Source: Bin55 sp965220235 (GTDB lineage: Bacteria; Pseudomonadota; Gammaproteobacteria; Pseudomonadales; Azotimanducaceae). From it: a stretch of 64,000 nucleotides of DNA. Under the pieces are notes generated by a model. It ran no database searches and was not told the DNA's origin. It saw only the letters and a list, made by a program, of their open reading frames with translations. How positions within the stretch are numbered: position 1 is the first letter of the stretch; every line of letters starts with the position of its first letter. Below, one piece after another: positions 47,230-56,061 of this stretch. Made by a program: the position numbers and the translations under genes. The stretch spans positions 2,108,001-2,172,000 of the forward strand of contig OZ244815.1 in NCBI GenBank assembly GCA_965220235.1, given 5' to 3'.

Positions 47230-47967
47230 ATGACTTTTGAAACACAAGTCGCACAAGCAGTCGAGCAAATGCGCACGCAAGGTTTTGCGATCATCGAAGG
47301 ATTGATATCTGAGGAACGTCTGATTCAAGCGGCGAGGGATGCTGAACCGCTGTTTGAGGAATCGCCGATCCAAAAGGACGGACCGAATGGTCCGATCTAC
47401 GGTCGATTGTGCAAAGGTCTATTCAAAAAAACGAGAGTATTCGACGACCTTTACACCATGCCACTCGTTCTCGCCATCGTGGAAGCGGTGCTTACTTGGG
47501 AGTCAGAGAAGGATTACAAAGGAGTATGGGGTGGCGCTTTCCAGTTTGCATATTGCATGTTAAAGGATGTGGTACCTGGAGAGGGACCGCGCGAGTTTCA
47601 TCAGGACGATGTACTCTACCCGATTCCAAAACCACATCCAGCTCTCGCGGTTAATACACTGCTCGCACTCGATGACTTCAAAGAAGAGACTGGAGCGACC
47701 TTAGTGGTTCCGAAAAGTCATACATGGACTGGACCTGTGTCGCAGAACCCAGACTATGAAGTCGTTGAGATGCCAGCGGGTTCGTTATTACTCCTCGACG
47801 GAGGGATCTGGCACAATAGCGGGACAAATACAACGCAAGACCAGCACCGTAAGGCACTGAACAGTTATTACAGCTCCCGTTGGCTTCGACCATTAGGCGG
47901 GCCGCACCTAGGGTTGTCGACGACGGAGCTCGAGGATGTGTCACCCGAATTACGTGCGATCATATGA
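47230..47967 (+). CDS. Phytanoyl-CoA dioxygenase-family enzyme
   Basis: 245 residues, a minimal PhyH-type Fe(II)/2-oxoglutarate oxygenase. Iron ligands are H124-x-D126 (EFHQDD) and H195 (IWHNSG); RKALNSYY gives the oxoglutarate Arg. GATLVVPKSHTW is the usual strand before the distal motif. It begins FETQVAQAVEQMRTQGFAII, the standard start of the family. Start ATG at 47230; it is divergent from the carboxyltransferase gene. Substrate unknown: relatives act on acyl-CoA, ectoine or quorum-sensing quinolones. Confidence 0.88.
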   Translation: MTFETQVAQAVEQMRTQGFAIIEGLISEERLIQAARDAEPLFEESPIQKDGPNGPIYGRLCKGLFKKTRVFDDLYTMPLVLAIVEAVLTWESEKDYKGVWGGAFQFAYCMLKDVVPGEGPREFHQDDVLYPIPKPHPALAVNTLLALDDFKEETGATLVVPKSHTWTGPVSQNPDYEVVEMPAGSLLLLDGGIWHNSGTNTTQDQHRKALNSYYSSRWLRPLGGPHLGLSTTELEDVSPELRAII

Positions 47968-47981
47968 CACCCCGTCCTACG

Positions 47982-48116
47982 CTAGAACATGCGCAACAGA
48001 GTTCCACGATCACATCCGAAATGCTATACCGTCTTCGATTCGATCCAACCTAGAGCGTCCCTGCTCTTGCGAATAAGCTCACCGATGTGCGGTGGGTTCA
48101 GCGAGGGTCCGACCAT
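47982..48116 (-). pseudogene. HigA-type antitoxin N-terminal remnant with in-frame amber codons
   Basis: From an ATG at 48116 the minus strand reads MVGPSLNPPHIGELIRKSRDALGW, the start of HigA-family antitoxins (NPPHxGELIR ... GW). After IESKTV a TAG (48024-48026) interrupts, and the same frame goes on HFGCDRGTLLRMF to a second TAG (47982-47984). In the family this stretch is the helix-turn-helix (RLGC-x-RGTLSRLLNG), and it lines up residue for residue if the first TAG replaces an Ala/Arg codon. The second TAG falls at the conserved Asn. The rest of the gene and any higB are not seen. A dead antitoxin fragment. Confidence 0.6.
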
Positions 48117-48225
48117 CTGGCTCGAAATCTCTATCAAGTTAGGATAAATTTCGAAACTATGTATAAAAGTTAAGCAGTAATTCCGAACACTCGCATGAAT
48201 ACTTGTACCAAATCAGCTAGCTTAT

Positions 48226-48264
48226 CCCATTTGCATATACCAATATAAATGGGTATATTTACAG
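48226..48264 (+). promoter_or_regulatory. lexA promoter with overlapping operator-like repeats
   Basis: A sigma-70-like promoter is visible: TTGCAT (48231-48236), 17-base spacer, TATATT (48254-48259), giving a leader of about 35 bases. Two inverted repeats overlap it: CCCATTT/AAATGGG (48226-48232, 48247-48253) and ATATACC/GGTATAT (48235-48241, 48252-48258). A degenerate SOS box, ATGG-N8-ACAG (48249-48264), covers the -10 region; consensus is CTGT-N8-ACAG. The recognition helix of the encoded LexA matches that of E. coli, so the SOS box is the more likely site. GAGAGG (48289-48294) is the ribosome site. The 47968-48300 gap otherwise holds only the higA remnant. Confidence 0.5.
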
Positions 48265-48300
48265 ACCTGAACGTACTAACAACTATTCGAGAGGCTCATC

Positions 48301-48909
48301 TTGAAATCTATTACAAAACGTCAGGCGGAAGTACTCGACTTCATTCGGACGTATCGCCAAGACAACGGTTATCCGCCGACGCGTCGCAATATCACGGATG
48401 AATTCGGTTTTCGATCACCGAACGCCGCTGAAGAACACCTTCGCGCACTCGATCGGAAAGGGTTCATTCAACTTCAACGAAATACCTCTCGAGGCATCAT
48501 CCTTAAGGACTTTCAGAAGGAGTACCTCCCCATCATCGGTCGCGTTGCTGCGGGTTCCCCGATACTTGCTGAAGAGCATATAGAGCGTGAGAGTCTCGTA
48601 TCTGGCGGAATGTTCGATCCACATGCAGACTATCTATTACGTGTGCAGGGAGAAAGCATGATCGAAGCCGGAATTTTCGACGGCGATTTGGTCGCGGTTC
48701 ATAAGACTCACGAAGCGCACGACAATCAAATCGTCGTAGCACGCCTTGAGGAAGAAGTCACCGTCAAACGATTCAAGCGAGATCACGAAAATCGTGAAAT
48801 TCACTTAGTTCCGGCGAATAGGGAATATCAAACCATCAAAGTCAACGAATCGTCGCCTGCTTTGCAGATAGAAGGGATTAGCGTTGGCTTGATTCGAATG
48901 CGACTATAG
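48301..48909 (+). CDS. lexA: LexA repressor
   Basis: 202 residues. The N-terminal winged helix has FGFRSPNAAEEHLRAL, the same recognition helix as E. coli LexA. Self-cleavage site A84-G85 (VAAGSP), nucleophile S119 (GESMIEAG) and base K156 (TVKRF) stand at the same numbers as in E. coli. It represses SOS genes until RecA filaments trigger autocleavage. Start is TTG at 48301, six bases after GAGAGG. Probably autoregulated through the overlapping operator upstream. It is convergent with topA, with a perfect palindrome between the two. Confidence 0.97.
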   Translation: MKSITKRQAEVLDFIRTYRQDNGYPPTRRNITDEFGFRSPNAAEEHLRALDRKGFIQLQRNTSRGIILKDFQKEYLPIIGRVAAGSPILAEEHIERESLVSGGMFDPHADYLLRVQGESMIEAGIFDGDLVAVHKTHEAHDNQIVVARLEEEVTVKRFKRDHENREIHLVPANREYQTIKVNESSPALQIEGISVGLIRMRL

Positions 48910-48944
48910 ACGTATATCGCAAACTAAAGAAACACCCATTTCAG

Positions 48945-48970
48945 CAAGGCGTCGCGATCGCGACGCCTTG
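48945..48970. terminator. 26-bp perfect palindrome between lexA and topA
   Basis: Bases 48945-48970 are a perfect palindrome (13-base arms starting CAAGGCGTCGCGA, no spacer) centred at 48957/48958. In RNA it would make a GC-rich hairpin from either strand, 36 bases after lexA and 24 bases after topA. No run of T follows on either side. A bidirectional terminator is the best reading; a protein-binding site is the alternative. Confidence 0.55.
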
Positions 48971-48993
48971 TGCTATTAGAACGCTACGAAAGT

Positions 48994-51636
48994 CTAGCTT
49001 CGTTTCGAAGCCTTCCTTTTCGCAGTTGATTTCCTCTTTTTAGGTGCGGGTTTGACTGCGTCCCATGCTCCGTTCTTGAAATATGCACGCCACCCAGTGT
49101 CTTTCTCATTCTTCATGGACGTCAGGTAATGCTCGCGAGTTCTGCGGGCGAAATGGACAAACGTGTCGTTGCCTTTCTCGTCTTCTCTTGGCGCGCTAAG
49201 CATGTAGCTGAATTTCGGGTCGATTTCGTTCGCGTGAGTTATTAGCTCTTTTACTCGAGGTTTTCGCATGACACGAACCTTTGGATATTTGCTGGCGCCA
49301 AGGAATATCCCTGCGCTACCTTCTCGCAGTACGAAGTAATCCTCTTCGTCCGGAACTTCAAGTTCCTCCATGTGGATGGGCGGCGCTGCTACTTCACCAG
49401 TTTTCAATATCTTTCGTGTGTTACCGCATGCTTCATTCGTACAGCTATAAAACGGACCAAAGCGACCGGTCTTGGCTTCCATGTCGTGGCCACACTTATC
49501 ACACTCGATTAGTGGTCTATCCGATCCAGGGAGTTGGAATTCGCCTTCTTCAATCTCGTATCCTGGACAAGTCGGCGCATTTCCACAAACATGGAGCTTT
49601 TGCCCAGAGTTGATCACGAAACCGTCCATCGCACTTCCGCAAATACTGCAGTGCCGTTTTGCTAGTAAGAGACGACTTTCGTTTTCGTCGACTTCGACGT
49701 CATCGTCGGAGGAAGGTTTGTCAGTCGTTTCGTCTGCCAATAAATCCACGGTATTCCGGCAGCGTTCCTTTGGCGGTAATGAATAGCCAGAACAACCAAG
49801 GAACGTCCCAGTACCAGCAACTCGGATCGTCATCGGCCGATCGCACAAGTTACAAGGAATATTCGTCATGACCGGCTCGTTCGGACGCATACCCGCGTCT
49901 TTATCGCTTGCAGACTCAAGTTGGATGACAAAGTCGTCGTGGTACTCGTTAAGTACGTCCAACCAACCTTTGTCGCCAACCGCAACCTTATCTAAGCGTT
50001 CTTCCATCTCAGCGGTAAACTCGTAGCTGAGTAATCCTTGGAAACACTCGACGAGTCGATCAGTGACGACTTCCGCAATGCGTTCTGCGTAGAACCGTCG
50101 ACTTTTTACGCTTACATAGCCACGGTCTTTAATCGTGGAAATAATTGAAGAGTAGGTGCTAGGTCGACCTATTCCACGTCGTTCAAGTTCACGTACCAAC
50201 GCGGCTTCGTTGTAGCGTGCAGGTGGTTTCGTGAAGTGCTGCTTCTTTTCGAGTCCGACAAGCTTCAGATCCTCGCCTTCTTGATACTCCGGTAACTCAG
50301 GCTCTGCGTCATCTGAACGCGTTGCCGCTGAAACTCTTGTATGACCGTCGAACAACGTTCGTCGACCGGTTAAGCGGAGCTCGTACTTTTCAGCATTGAC
50401 ACCAACAGTCGTATTCTCATATCTCGCAGGAGTCATCTGAGAAGCTACGAATCGGCGCCAGATCAGTTCATATAGACGAGCCGCAGATTCACGATCTTGA
50501 TTCGACATCCGTTGGGATTTCAATGCCGATATAGCATCGTTAGGTTCGGTGTTTACGTCACTCGGTCGGATCGCCTCGTGCGCTTCTTGCGCGTTCGATT
50601 TACTTTTGTATTGATTCGGTTTCGAAGGAAGATAAGGTTCACCAAACTTGCGATTAATTAGAGTCGCCGCACTCTCTCTCGCAGTTTCGGACACATTCGT
50701 CGAATCCGTTCGCATATAAGTGATCAATCCCGCCTCGTAGAGTCGCTGTGCGAACATCATCGTGCGAGCCACTGGATAGCCGAAACGACTCGAGGCGGCT
50801 TGTTGAAGCGTAGACGTTATGAACGGCGCGCTTGGCCTAGATTCACTATTCCGCTTGGTGATCGACGCAACAGCCAGATTAGATTCCTCAATGACCTTAA
50901 GAACTGCATCAGCCGCTTCTTCCGAATTTACTTCAAAACTGGCATCGTTTTCCCTATGTACCTGAAAACGTCGCGTCTCCCCATCGTTTTCCCGTTGAAG
51001 GTCCGCGAAGACTTCCCAATATTCCTTCGGGTTAAACGCTCGAATTTCACGCTCACGCTCGACGACAAGGCGAACGGCTACACTTTGGACGCGCCCCGCC
51101 GAAAGACCACGCGCGATCTTCTGGTAGAGCAACGGCGTTAGTTTGTACCCTACGACGCGATCGAGAAATCGTCTTGCTTGCTGCGCGTTTACGCGATTTT
51201 CATCGATATGGCCGCGCTCTGAGAAAGCTTGATGGATCGCCGATTCAGTAATTTCGTTGAATACCACCCGGACGAACCGGTCATCTTCACCACCAATGAC
51301 TTCCTTCAGATGCCAAGCAATCGCTTCACCTTCTCTATCGAGGTCTGTCGCAAGAAAAACTAATGCAGCGTTCTTGGCTTCCTTACGAAGCTCGGCGACG
51401 ACTTTCTGCTTATCCGGTAGGAGTTGGTAATTCGCTTTCCAATTCTTGTCCGGTTCAAGATTCAATCCCTTTGAAGGTAAATCTCGTACATGTCCGAAAC
51501 TGGACACGACTTTGAATGTTTCAGGTTCAATATCTGTAGTCTGGTCGTCGTTATCTGAAAGACTGAGATTTTTCAAGTATCTTTCGATGGACTTGATTTT
51601 GCCAGGCGACTCAACGATTACTAAATTCTTTGGCAT
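48994..51636 (-). CDS. topA: DNA topoisomerase I (type IA)
   Basis: 880 residues. TOPRIM domain at the start (VIVESPGKIKSIERYL, DLDREGEAIAWHL), then the strand-passage core with catalytic Y307 in ITYMRTDS and PRFLD-type QQARRFLDRVVGYKL. Three C4 zinc ribbons follow, beginning PCNLCDRP, CSICGSAMDG and CDKCGHDMEAKTGRFG. A domain resembling TopoI_C_Rpt follows them, and then a Lys/Arg/Ser-rich tail (KKRKSTAKRKASKRS). It relaxes negative supercoils. Start ATG at 51636. The length and three ribbons match gammaproteobacterial enzymes. Confidence 0.97.
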   Translation of the reverse strand: MPKNLVIVESPGKIKSIERYLKNLSLSDNDDQTTDIEPETFKVVSSFGHVRDLPSKGLNLEPDKNWKANYQLLPDKQKVVAELRKEAKNAALVFLATDLDREGEAIAWHLKEVIGGEDDRFVRVVFNEITESAIHQAFSERGHIDENRVNAQQARRFLDRVVGYKLTPLLYQKIARGLSAGRVQSVAVRLVVEREREIRAFNPKEYWEVFADLQRENDGETRRFQVHRENDASFEVNSEEAADAVLKVIEESNLAVASITKRNSESRPSAPFITSTLQQAASSRFGYPVARTMMFAQRLYEAGLITYMRTDSTNVSETARESAATLINRKFGEPYLPSKPNQYKSKSNAQEAHEAIRPSDVNTEPNDAISALKSQRMSNQDRESAARLYELIWRRFVASQMTPARYENTTVGVNAEKYELRLTGRRTLFDGHTRVSAATRSDDAEPELPEYQEGEDLKLVGLEKKQHFTKPPARYNEAALVRELERRGIGRPSTYSSIISTIKDRGYVSVKSRRFYAERIAEVVTDRLVECFQGLLSYEFTAEMEERLDKVAVGDKGWLDVLNEYHDDFVIQLESASDKDAGMRPNEPVMTNIPCNLCDRPMTIRVAGTGTFLGCSGYSLPPKERCRNTVDLLADETTDKPSSDDDVEVDENESRLLLAKRHCSICGSAMDGFVINSGQKLHVCGNAPTCPGYEIEEGEFQLPGSDRPLIECDKCGHDMEAKTGRFGPFYSCTNEACGNTRKILKTGEVAAPPIHMEELEVPDEEDYFVLREGSAGIFLGASKYPKVRVMRKPRVKELITHANEIDPKFSYMLSAPREDEKGNDTFVHFARRTREHYLTSMKNEKDTGWRAYFKNGAWDAVKPAPKKRKSTAKRKASKRS

Positions 51637-51749
51637 CCGTGCTAAAAACTATGCTCGAAGTAATGTTTCAATTAAAAAATGGTTCGATTACGAGGTAAGA
51701 ACAAGCGCGATTTTAGAACCATTAATGGAATGTGACACTAATTTGTACT

Positions 51750-52322
51750 CTAATCACTATCGGTATTCACGTCGTTGAGGGATAGATTCAACTCGCACAA
51801 AGACTCAAGTGAGGATGTTAATTCGGTTAAAAAAGTGCCGTCTACGACCGCGTCCTTGGATTCAATTCCAATCCAACTAACCCCGGCTTCGTGGCTCACT
51901 ACACTCTTGCAGGTTCTCGGCATGTCCGCGATATTCGCCGCTACGGATCCCCAGTAGCTCGCGTCCGAAAGTTGCACACTACTCAGCTGGTCATCACGCA
52001 ACAACCAGCCGGGAATCGGCAATTGGGATTTCTTGTAACGCATGAGCTGCCACACCGGCGGATTCTGAGGAGCGCTCGAATACTGAAGGTCGTATACAAC
52101 GCAAAGATCACCACGTTGGCGGACTTTTCCGCCTGAAGTGACGCGATCTTCTGCATCAGCATCAAGGTCAGGGATCGTACTTGAAGAGGTGAATACCCCT
52201 TGACGACGAGCCTCCAAACGTAATTGGCTGACGCGTCTCTGAAACTTCGATGGAATCACGTAAGCGACGCCGCCGAATGCCACCAGTAACAAAACTGCGA
52301 TGATCAGCCAATCCAATATCAA
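51750..52322 (-). CDS. Conserved single-pass membrane protein of unknown function
   Basis: 190 residues. A transmembrane helix at 3-22 (LDWLIIAVLLLVAFGGVAYV) is followed by a basic stretch (KFQRRVSQLRLEARRQG) and a soluble part with GDLCVVYDLQYSS and WQLMRYKKSQLPIPGWLL. It has no enzyme motif. Start is TTG at 52322. It lies 113 bases upstream of topA on the same strand. Not recognised; the shape suggests an inner-membrane protein with a cytosolic domain. Confidence 0.65.
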   Translation of the reverse strand: MILDWLIIAVLLLVAFGGVAYVIPSKFQRRVSQLRLEARRQGVFTSSSTIPDLDADAEDRVTSGGKVRQRGDLCVVYDLQYSSAPQNPPVWQLMRYKKSQLPIPGWLLRDDQLSSVQLSDASYWGSVAANIADMPRTCKSVVSHEAGVSWIGIESKDAVVDGTFLTELTSSLESLCELNLSLNDVNTDSD

Positions 52323-52484
52323 ATTCCTATGTCATATGTGCAGGAACACATCACTAGCGATTCTAGTATCCTAGATAGCACCGATCATGTTCTGTTTACG
52401 TTATAGGTGAAATTCGCTTTATGAACAGTTGCGTCTTCGACACATCCAAATTTACAATAAGCAAAACGTGAATGTTCCGACGCT

Positions 52485-52943
52485 ATGAGCCTTTATTCTC
52501 GAGTACTCGTTGCGGTTGACCTCACGGACGACTGCAAGCTTGTCGCGGATCGTGCGAATGAAATCGCTCAGATGAGTAAAGCAGATCTGCACCTAATTCA
52601 TGTGATCGAACCCATTACGCTGTCGTACGGTGGCGACATTCCGATGGATGTTTCAGCGGTGCAGGAGTCCATCACCGACCAAACCGAGGCATATATCGCG
52701 ACCTTCGCTTCTGTTTACGGTATCCCGTTCGATCATCAGCACCTGGTCTACGGACGACCAGAGCGCGAGATTCATCGGTTCGCTATGGAGAACGACGTCG
52801 ATTGCATCGTCGTAGGCTCTCACGGACGGCACGGATTGGCGCTGCTCTTTGGTTCAACGGCAAATGGCGTCTTGCATGGTGCACCATGCGACATCATCGC
52901 CGTTAGGGTTGGCGTTAAATCGGATTCAATGCACGCGATCTAA
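52485..52943 (+). CDS. Universal stress protein (UspA family)
   Basis: 152 residues. Starts YSRVLVAVDLTDD, the usual first strand and loop, and carries the ATP-binding pattern G-x2-G-x9-G-S in GSHGRHGLALLFGSTANGV, then APCDIIAVRV. An ATP-type Usp. It is expected in the cytosol, aiding survival of stress or growth arrest. Start ATG at 52485. The 161-base gap before it holds a likely promoter, but I could not fix its elements. Confidence 0.92.
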   Translation: MSLYSRVLVAVDLTDDCKLVADRANEIAQMSKADLHLIHVIEPITLSYGGDIPMDVSAVQESITDQTEAYIATFASVYGIPFDHQHLVYGRPEREIHRFAMENDVDCIVVGSHGRHGLALLFGSTANGVLHGAPCDIIAVRVGVKSDSMHAI

Positions 52944-53117
52944 CGCCCACTAAAAGTCCAATAAAGAGCTCATTGACGTAGCGTTCCAGATGCTAAGCGA
53001 AGAAGGCGATCACAATTCAGCGCTTCACGCGTAGACCGTTAGCGCAGAGTCAGTCAATCAAACAAAGACCGTTAGATCTGTTACCTCCGTTCTGGTTTAT
53101 TTAGCGCAATAACTAGA

Positions 53118-53129
53118 TTAACGCGTTAA
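53118..53129. repeat. 12-bp perfect palindrome upstream of slt
   Basis: TTAACGCGTTAA is a perfect palindrome about 70 bases before the slt start codon. It could be an operator half-pair or chance. The rest of the 255-base gap (52944-53198) shows no coding signal. Confidence 0.25.
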
Positions 53130-53198
53130 ACGGCTAAAATCGCCCAATAAGTGTCACTGGAACAGACGCAACATACCTGAGCAAGACAGAGTACACGG

Positions 53199-55229
53199 AT
53201 GTCTCGTAATCTTCGCTTATTCGAAAAGTGCTCCCACCAAATGCAGTCATCTCAACGTAGTCGGTTGGGAAAGATCGCGTCTCTATATTGGGATTCACTA
53301 TTGAAGAGACCGCAACGGGCCCAATTGATTCGACGAATCGCCACTTTAGCGTTACTCGGGCTCGCCTCATTCAGCAACGTCGGACTTCATGCTAGTTGGT
53401 ATGAGGATCGCCAACTCTACAAGCAAGCGGTCACCGCGCTGAGGGCAAACGAGTTAACTAAGTTTGAAAGGCATGTAGAGGAGCTGGGAGACTATCCGCT
53501 TGTCCCGTACCTCCGATACCTCAGAAGCCTTAAACAGTTAAGCCGAACGAATGCCGCAGAAGCCGTCGCGTATCGCGATGCGATGAGTGAATACACCTTT
53601 GGCGATCGCTTTATGGCGCAATGGGTTCGCATTCAAGGAAGACGTGGCCGATGGCAAGATTACGTTGATCATTACCAATCCTCTAGCGACATCGTCGATC
53701 AATGCCTATACGCACTCGCGTTGATCCGGACCGGCGATAAACGATCTGCGTACGCGCAACTGCCTCAGCTTTGGAACGTAGCAAAGAGCCAGGATGAAGC
53801 CTGTGATCCAGCGTTCGATATCTGGATACGCGATGGCGGAATCTCATCTGAGCTTGCGTGGGAACGCATGAAGAAAGCGTTAGACGCCGGGCAGTATCAG
53901 CTGAGTCGTTACATCATGCGGTTTATGTCAGCGGATGCCAAACCAAGCGCCGAAACGATGTACGCCGTTCGTCAGAATCCCAAAATCGTTGCGAATCTGA
54001 ACCGGTTTCGTGACGACCGCTGGGGAAACGATGCTCTCCTATACGGCTTAGGCAGACTCGCGCGAACTGACTCGACTCGAGCGTTCTCCCTGTGGCAGCA
54101 GCATTCCAAAGCCAGAACATTCGATGAGTATCAGACAACATCTTCGATAAGCAACCTGTATTTGTGGCTTGGACTAGAAGGCCACGTCGGTTTGCCTCGA
54201 CGAGAAGGCATTTCGACGAGAGCGTTAGAACGCATGATTCATAGTGCAATTTCGAAAAATGCTTGGCAGGAGGCAGATTTCTGGATCCGCCAGCTTCCGG
54301 AAGCGGAAGTCGCGAAATACCAATGGCGCTACTGGGGAGCCAAAACCGATAAAGCGCTTGGGCGGGAAACTTGGAATGAAGCTCTACAGTCACTAGCTAA
54401 GGAGCGAACCTATTACGGATTCCTAGCGGCTCAAGAGCTCGGTCTACCCGTCAGCCTCAACGAACAAAGCTATCAAGGTGACGAGGAACTCGAAGAGAAA
54501 TTAGCTGGCAATCCACATGCGCGCATGGTTCTCGAATTCTTCGCAGTCGGAGAACCGGCAAACGGTCGTCGGGAATGGCGGAAATTGGAGGAATCGCTGA
54601 CCGACGAAGAAAAAATGGTCATGATCAACTGGTTTAACGAATTCGGTCTCTCTAATGAAGCGATCTTCGCAGCAAATCGCGGCGAAATGTTGAACTTTCT
54701 CGAAGTGCGCTTCCCGACACCATTCCTAAGCTACTTCAAGAAAGGTGCATTCGTTGCGGATGTACCGTTGTCCTTCCTGCTTGCGCTTTCTCGACAGGAG
54801 AGCGCATTTGACCACAGAGCGATTTCGCGTGCTGGCGCACGAGGTTTGATGCAGATGTTGTTATCTACCGCACGTGCAACTGCTCGGAGTCACGGAATTT
54901 CGAGACCCACCAATGAGTCGTTACTTGATCCGCGCAGAAACATCGAACTCGGTTCGTTGCACATTGCCGAACTATCGTCTGAGTTTTCAAGCAATCGAAT
55001 TTTGATCGCGGCGTCATACAACGCAGGCAAACACAGAACTTACGCGTGGTTACGAGACTACAAAGTTCAGGACACGCCGTCGTTCATCGAGATCATTCCG
55101 TTTCGGGAAACTCGTGAATATGTCAAAGGCGTACTTGCGTTTGCCGTGGTCTATGCAACACGAAATGGCAATAACGTCCAACTCCTAGACCAACACGAAC
55201 TTCAACTGCCGACTCATTTATTCAATTGA
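53199..55229 (+). CDS. slt: Soluble lytic murein transglycosylase (Slt70 type)
   Basis: 676 residues in the frame from ATG 53199. A helical superhelix (U and L domains) with YEDRQLYKQAVTALR at its head leads to the lysozyme-like catalytic domain at the end: SRQESAFD with the catalytic Glu E534, AGARGLMQML, and ASYNAGKHR. It cuts peptidoglycan between MurNAc and GlcNAc to form anhydroMurNAc in the periplasm. The signal peptide lies at about 43-65 (IRRIATLALLGL..., cut after LHA), which is too deep for ATG 53199; a TTG at 53325 would give a normal 23-residue signal and is a likely true start. The stop overlaps the tatD start (TTGA). Confidence 0.93.
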   Translation: MSRNLRLFEKCSHQMQSSQRSRLGKIASLYWDSLLKRPQRAQLIRRIATLALLGLASFSNVGLHASWYEDRQLYKQAVTALRANELTKFERHVEELGDYPLVPYLRYLRSLKQLSRTNAAEAVAYRDAMSEYTFGDRFMAQWVRIQGRRGRWQDYVDHYQSSSDIVDQCLYALALIRTGDKRSAYAQLPQLWNVAKSQDEACDPAFDIWIRDGGISSELAWERMKKALDAGQYQLSRYIMRFMSADAKPSAETMYAVRQNPKIVANLNRFRDDRWGNDALLYGLGRLARTDSTRAFSLWQQHSKARTFDEYQTTSSISNLYLWLGLEGHVGLPRREGISTRALERMIHSAISKNAWQEADFWIRQLPEAEVAKYQWRYWGAKTDKALGRETWNEALQSLAKERTYYGFLAAQELGLPVSLNEQSYQGDEELEEKLAGNPHARMVLEFFAVGEPANGRREWRKLEESLTDEEKMVMINWFNEFGLSNEAIFAANRGEMLNFLEVRFPTPFLSYFKKGAFVADVPLSFLLALSRQESAFDHRAISRAGARGLMQMLLSTARATARSHGISRPTNESLLDPRRNIELGSLHIAELSSEFSSNRILIAASYNAGKHRTYAWLRDYKVQDTPSFIEIIPFRETREYVKGVLAFAVVYATRNGNNVQLLDQHELQLPTHLFN

Positions 55230-56023
55230 TTGACATTGGTGCCAACCTCACTGACAAGTCGTTCCGTAATGACTTAGGTGAAGTCGTTGAACGTGCAGTT
55301 AGGGAAGGTGTCGAGCACATCGTCGTTACTGGTACGAGTGAATCAGCCAGCCATGACGCTGCAACAATCGCCGCACAGTTTCCGGAACGACTGACCTATA
55401 CGTGCGGTGTACATCCGCATCATGCGGACGATGTAACAGAAACCTGGCTCGATACCATCACTGCGATCGCCCACCAGGGCGCAGCTGCGATTGGTGAGAC
55501 CGGACTCGACTTCTTTCGAAATTTCTCGACACAAGCAAACCAACGCAAAGTGTTTCAAGCACAGCTTGAACTTGCTGCGAATCTAGAAATGCCGGTGTTT
55601 GTGCATGACCGTGATTCAAACGGCGAAGTGCTAGACATGCTACGGGAATACGCGCAAACGGAAGTCGTTGTACATTGTTTCACCGGGGACGGCGACTTGC
55701 TCGATGCCTACCTCGATATCGGTTGCCACATCGGTATCACGGGATGGATTTGCGATCCTCGTCGGGGTGCGGAACTAGCAGACATTGTGAGTCGTATCCC
55801 TGACGAACGACTCATGTTAGAGACCGATTCCCCCTATTTGATGCCGAAAACAATCGATCCAAAACCTCAAACCCGTCGAAATGAACCGATGAATTTGAAG
55901 TACGTGAGAAGGAAAGTTGCGGAAGTCCGAAACCAGACTGAAGCACACGTTGACCGTATAACCACCGAGAATGCCAAGAGGTTCTTCCGCTTCGAAGAAA
56001 TTAGTCACTCAATGCGTGTATAA
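55226..56023 (+). CDS. tatD: TatD metal-dependent DNase
   Basis: 265 residues. As in E. coli TatD itself, the first strand reads DIGANLTD, without the HxH seen in YcfH/YjjV. Shared blocks: GVHPHHAD, IGETGLDFFRNFST, PVFVHDRD, VVHCFTGDGD, GITGWICDPRRG, ETDSPYLMP and RRNEP. It is a 3'-5' DNA/RNA exonuclease tied to repair of oxidative damage. Start is TTG at 55226, inside the slt stop codon region, so it is translationally coupled to slt. Confidence 0.94.
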   Translation: MIDIGANLTDKSFRNDLGEVVERAVREGVEHIVVTGTSESASHDAATIAAQFPERLTYTCGVHPHHADDVTETWLDTITAIAHQGAAAIGETGLDFFRNFSTQANQRKVFQAQLELAANLEMPVFVHDRDSNGEVLDMLREYAQTEVVVHCFTGDGDLLDAYLDIGCHIGITGWICDPRRGAELADIVSRIPDERLMLETDSPYLMPKTIDPKPQTRRNEPMNLKYVRRKVAEVRNQTEAHVDRITTENAKRFFRFEEISHSMRV

Positions 56024-56061
56024 ACTTTTTGGGTAGGTTGTCTTAATAAAAGCAGGTCCAT

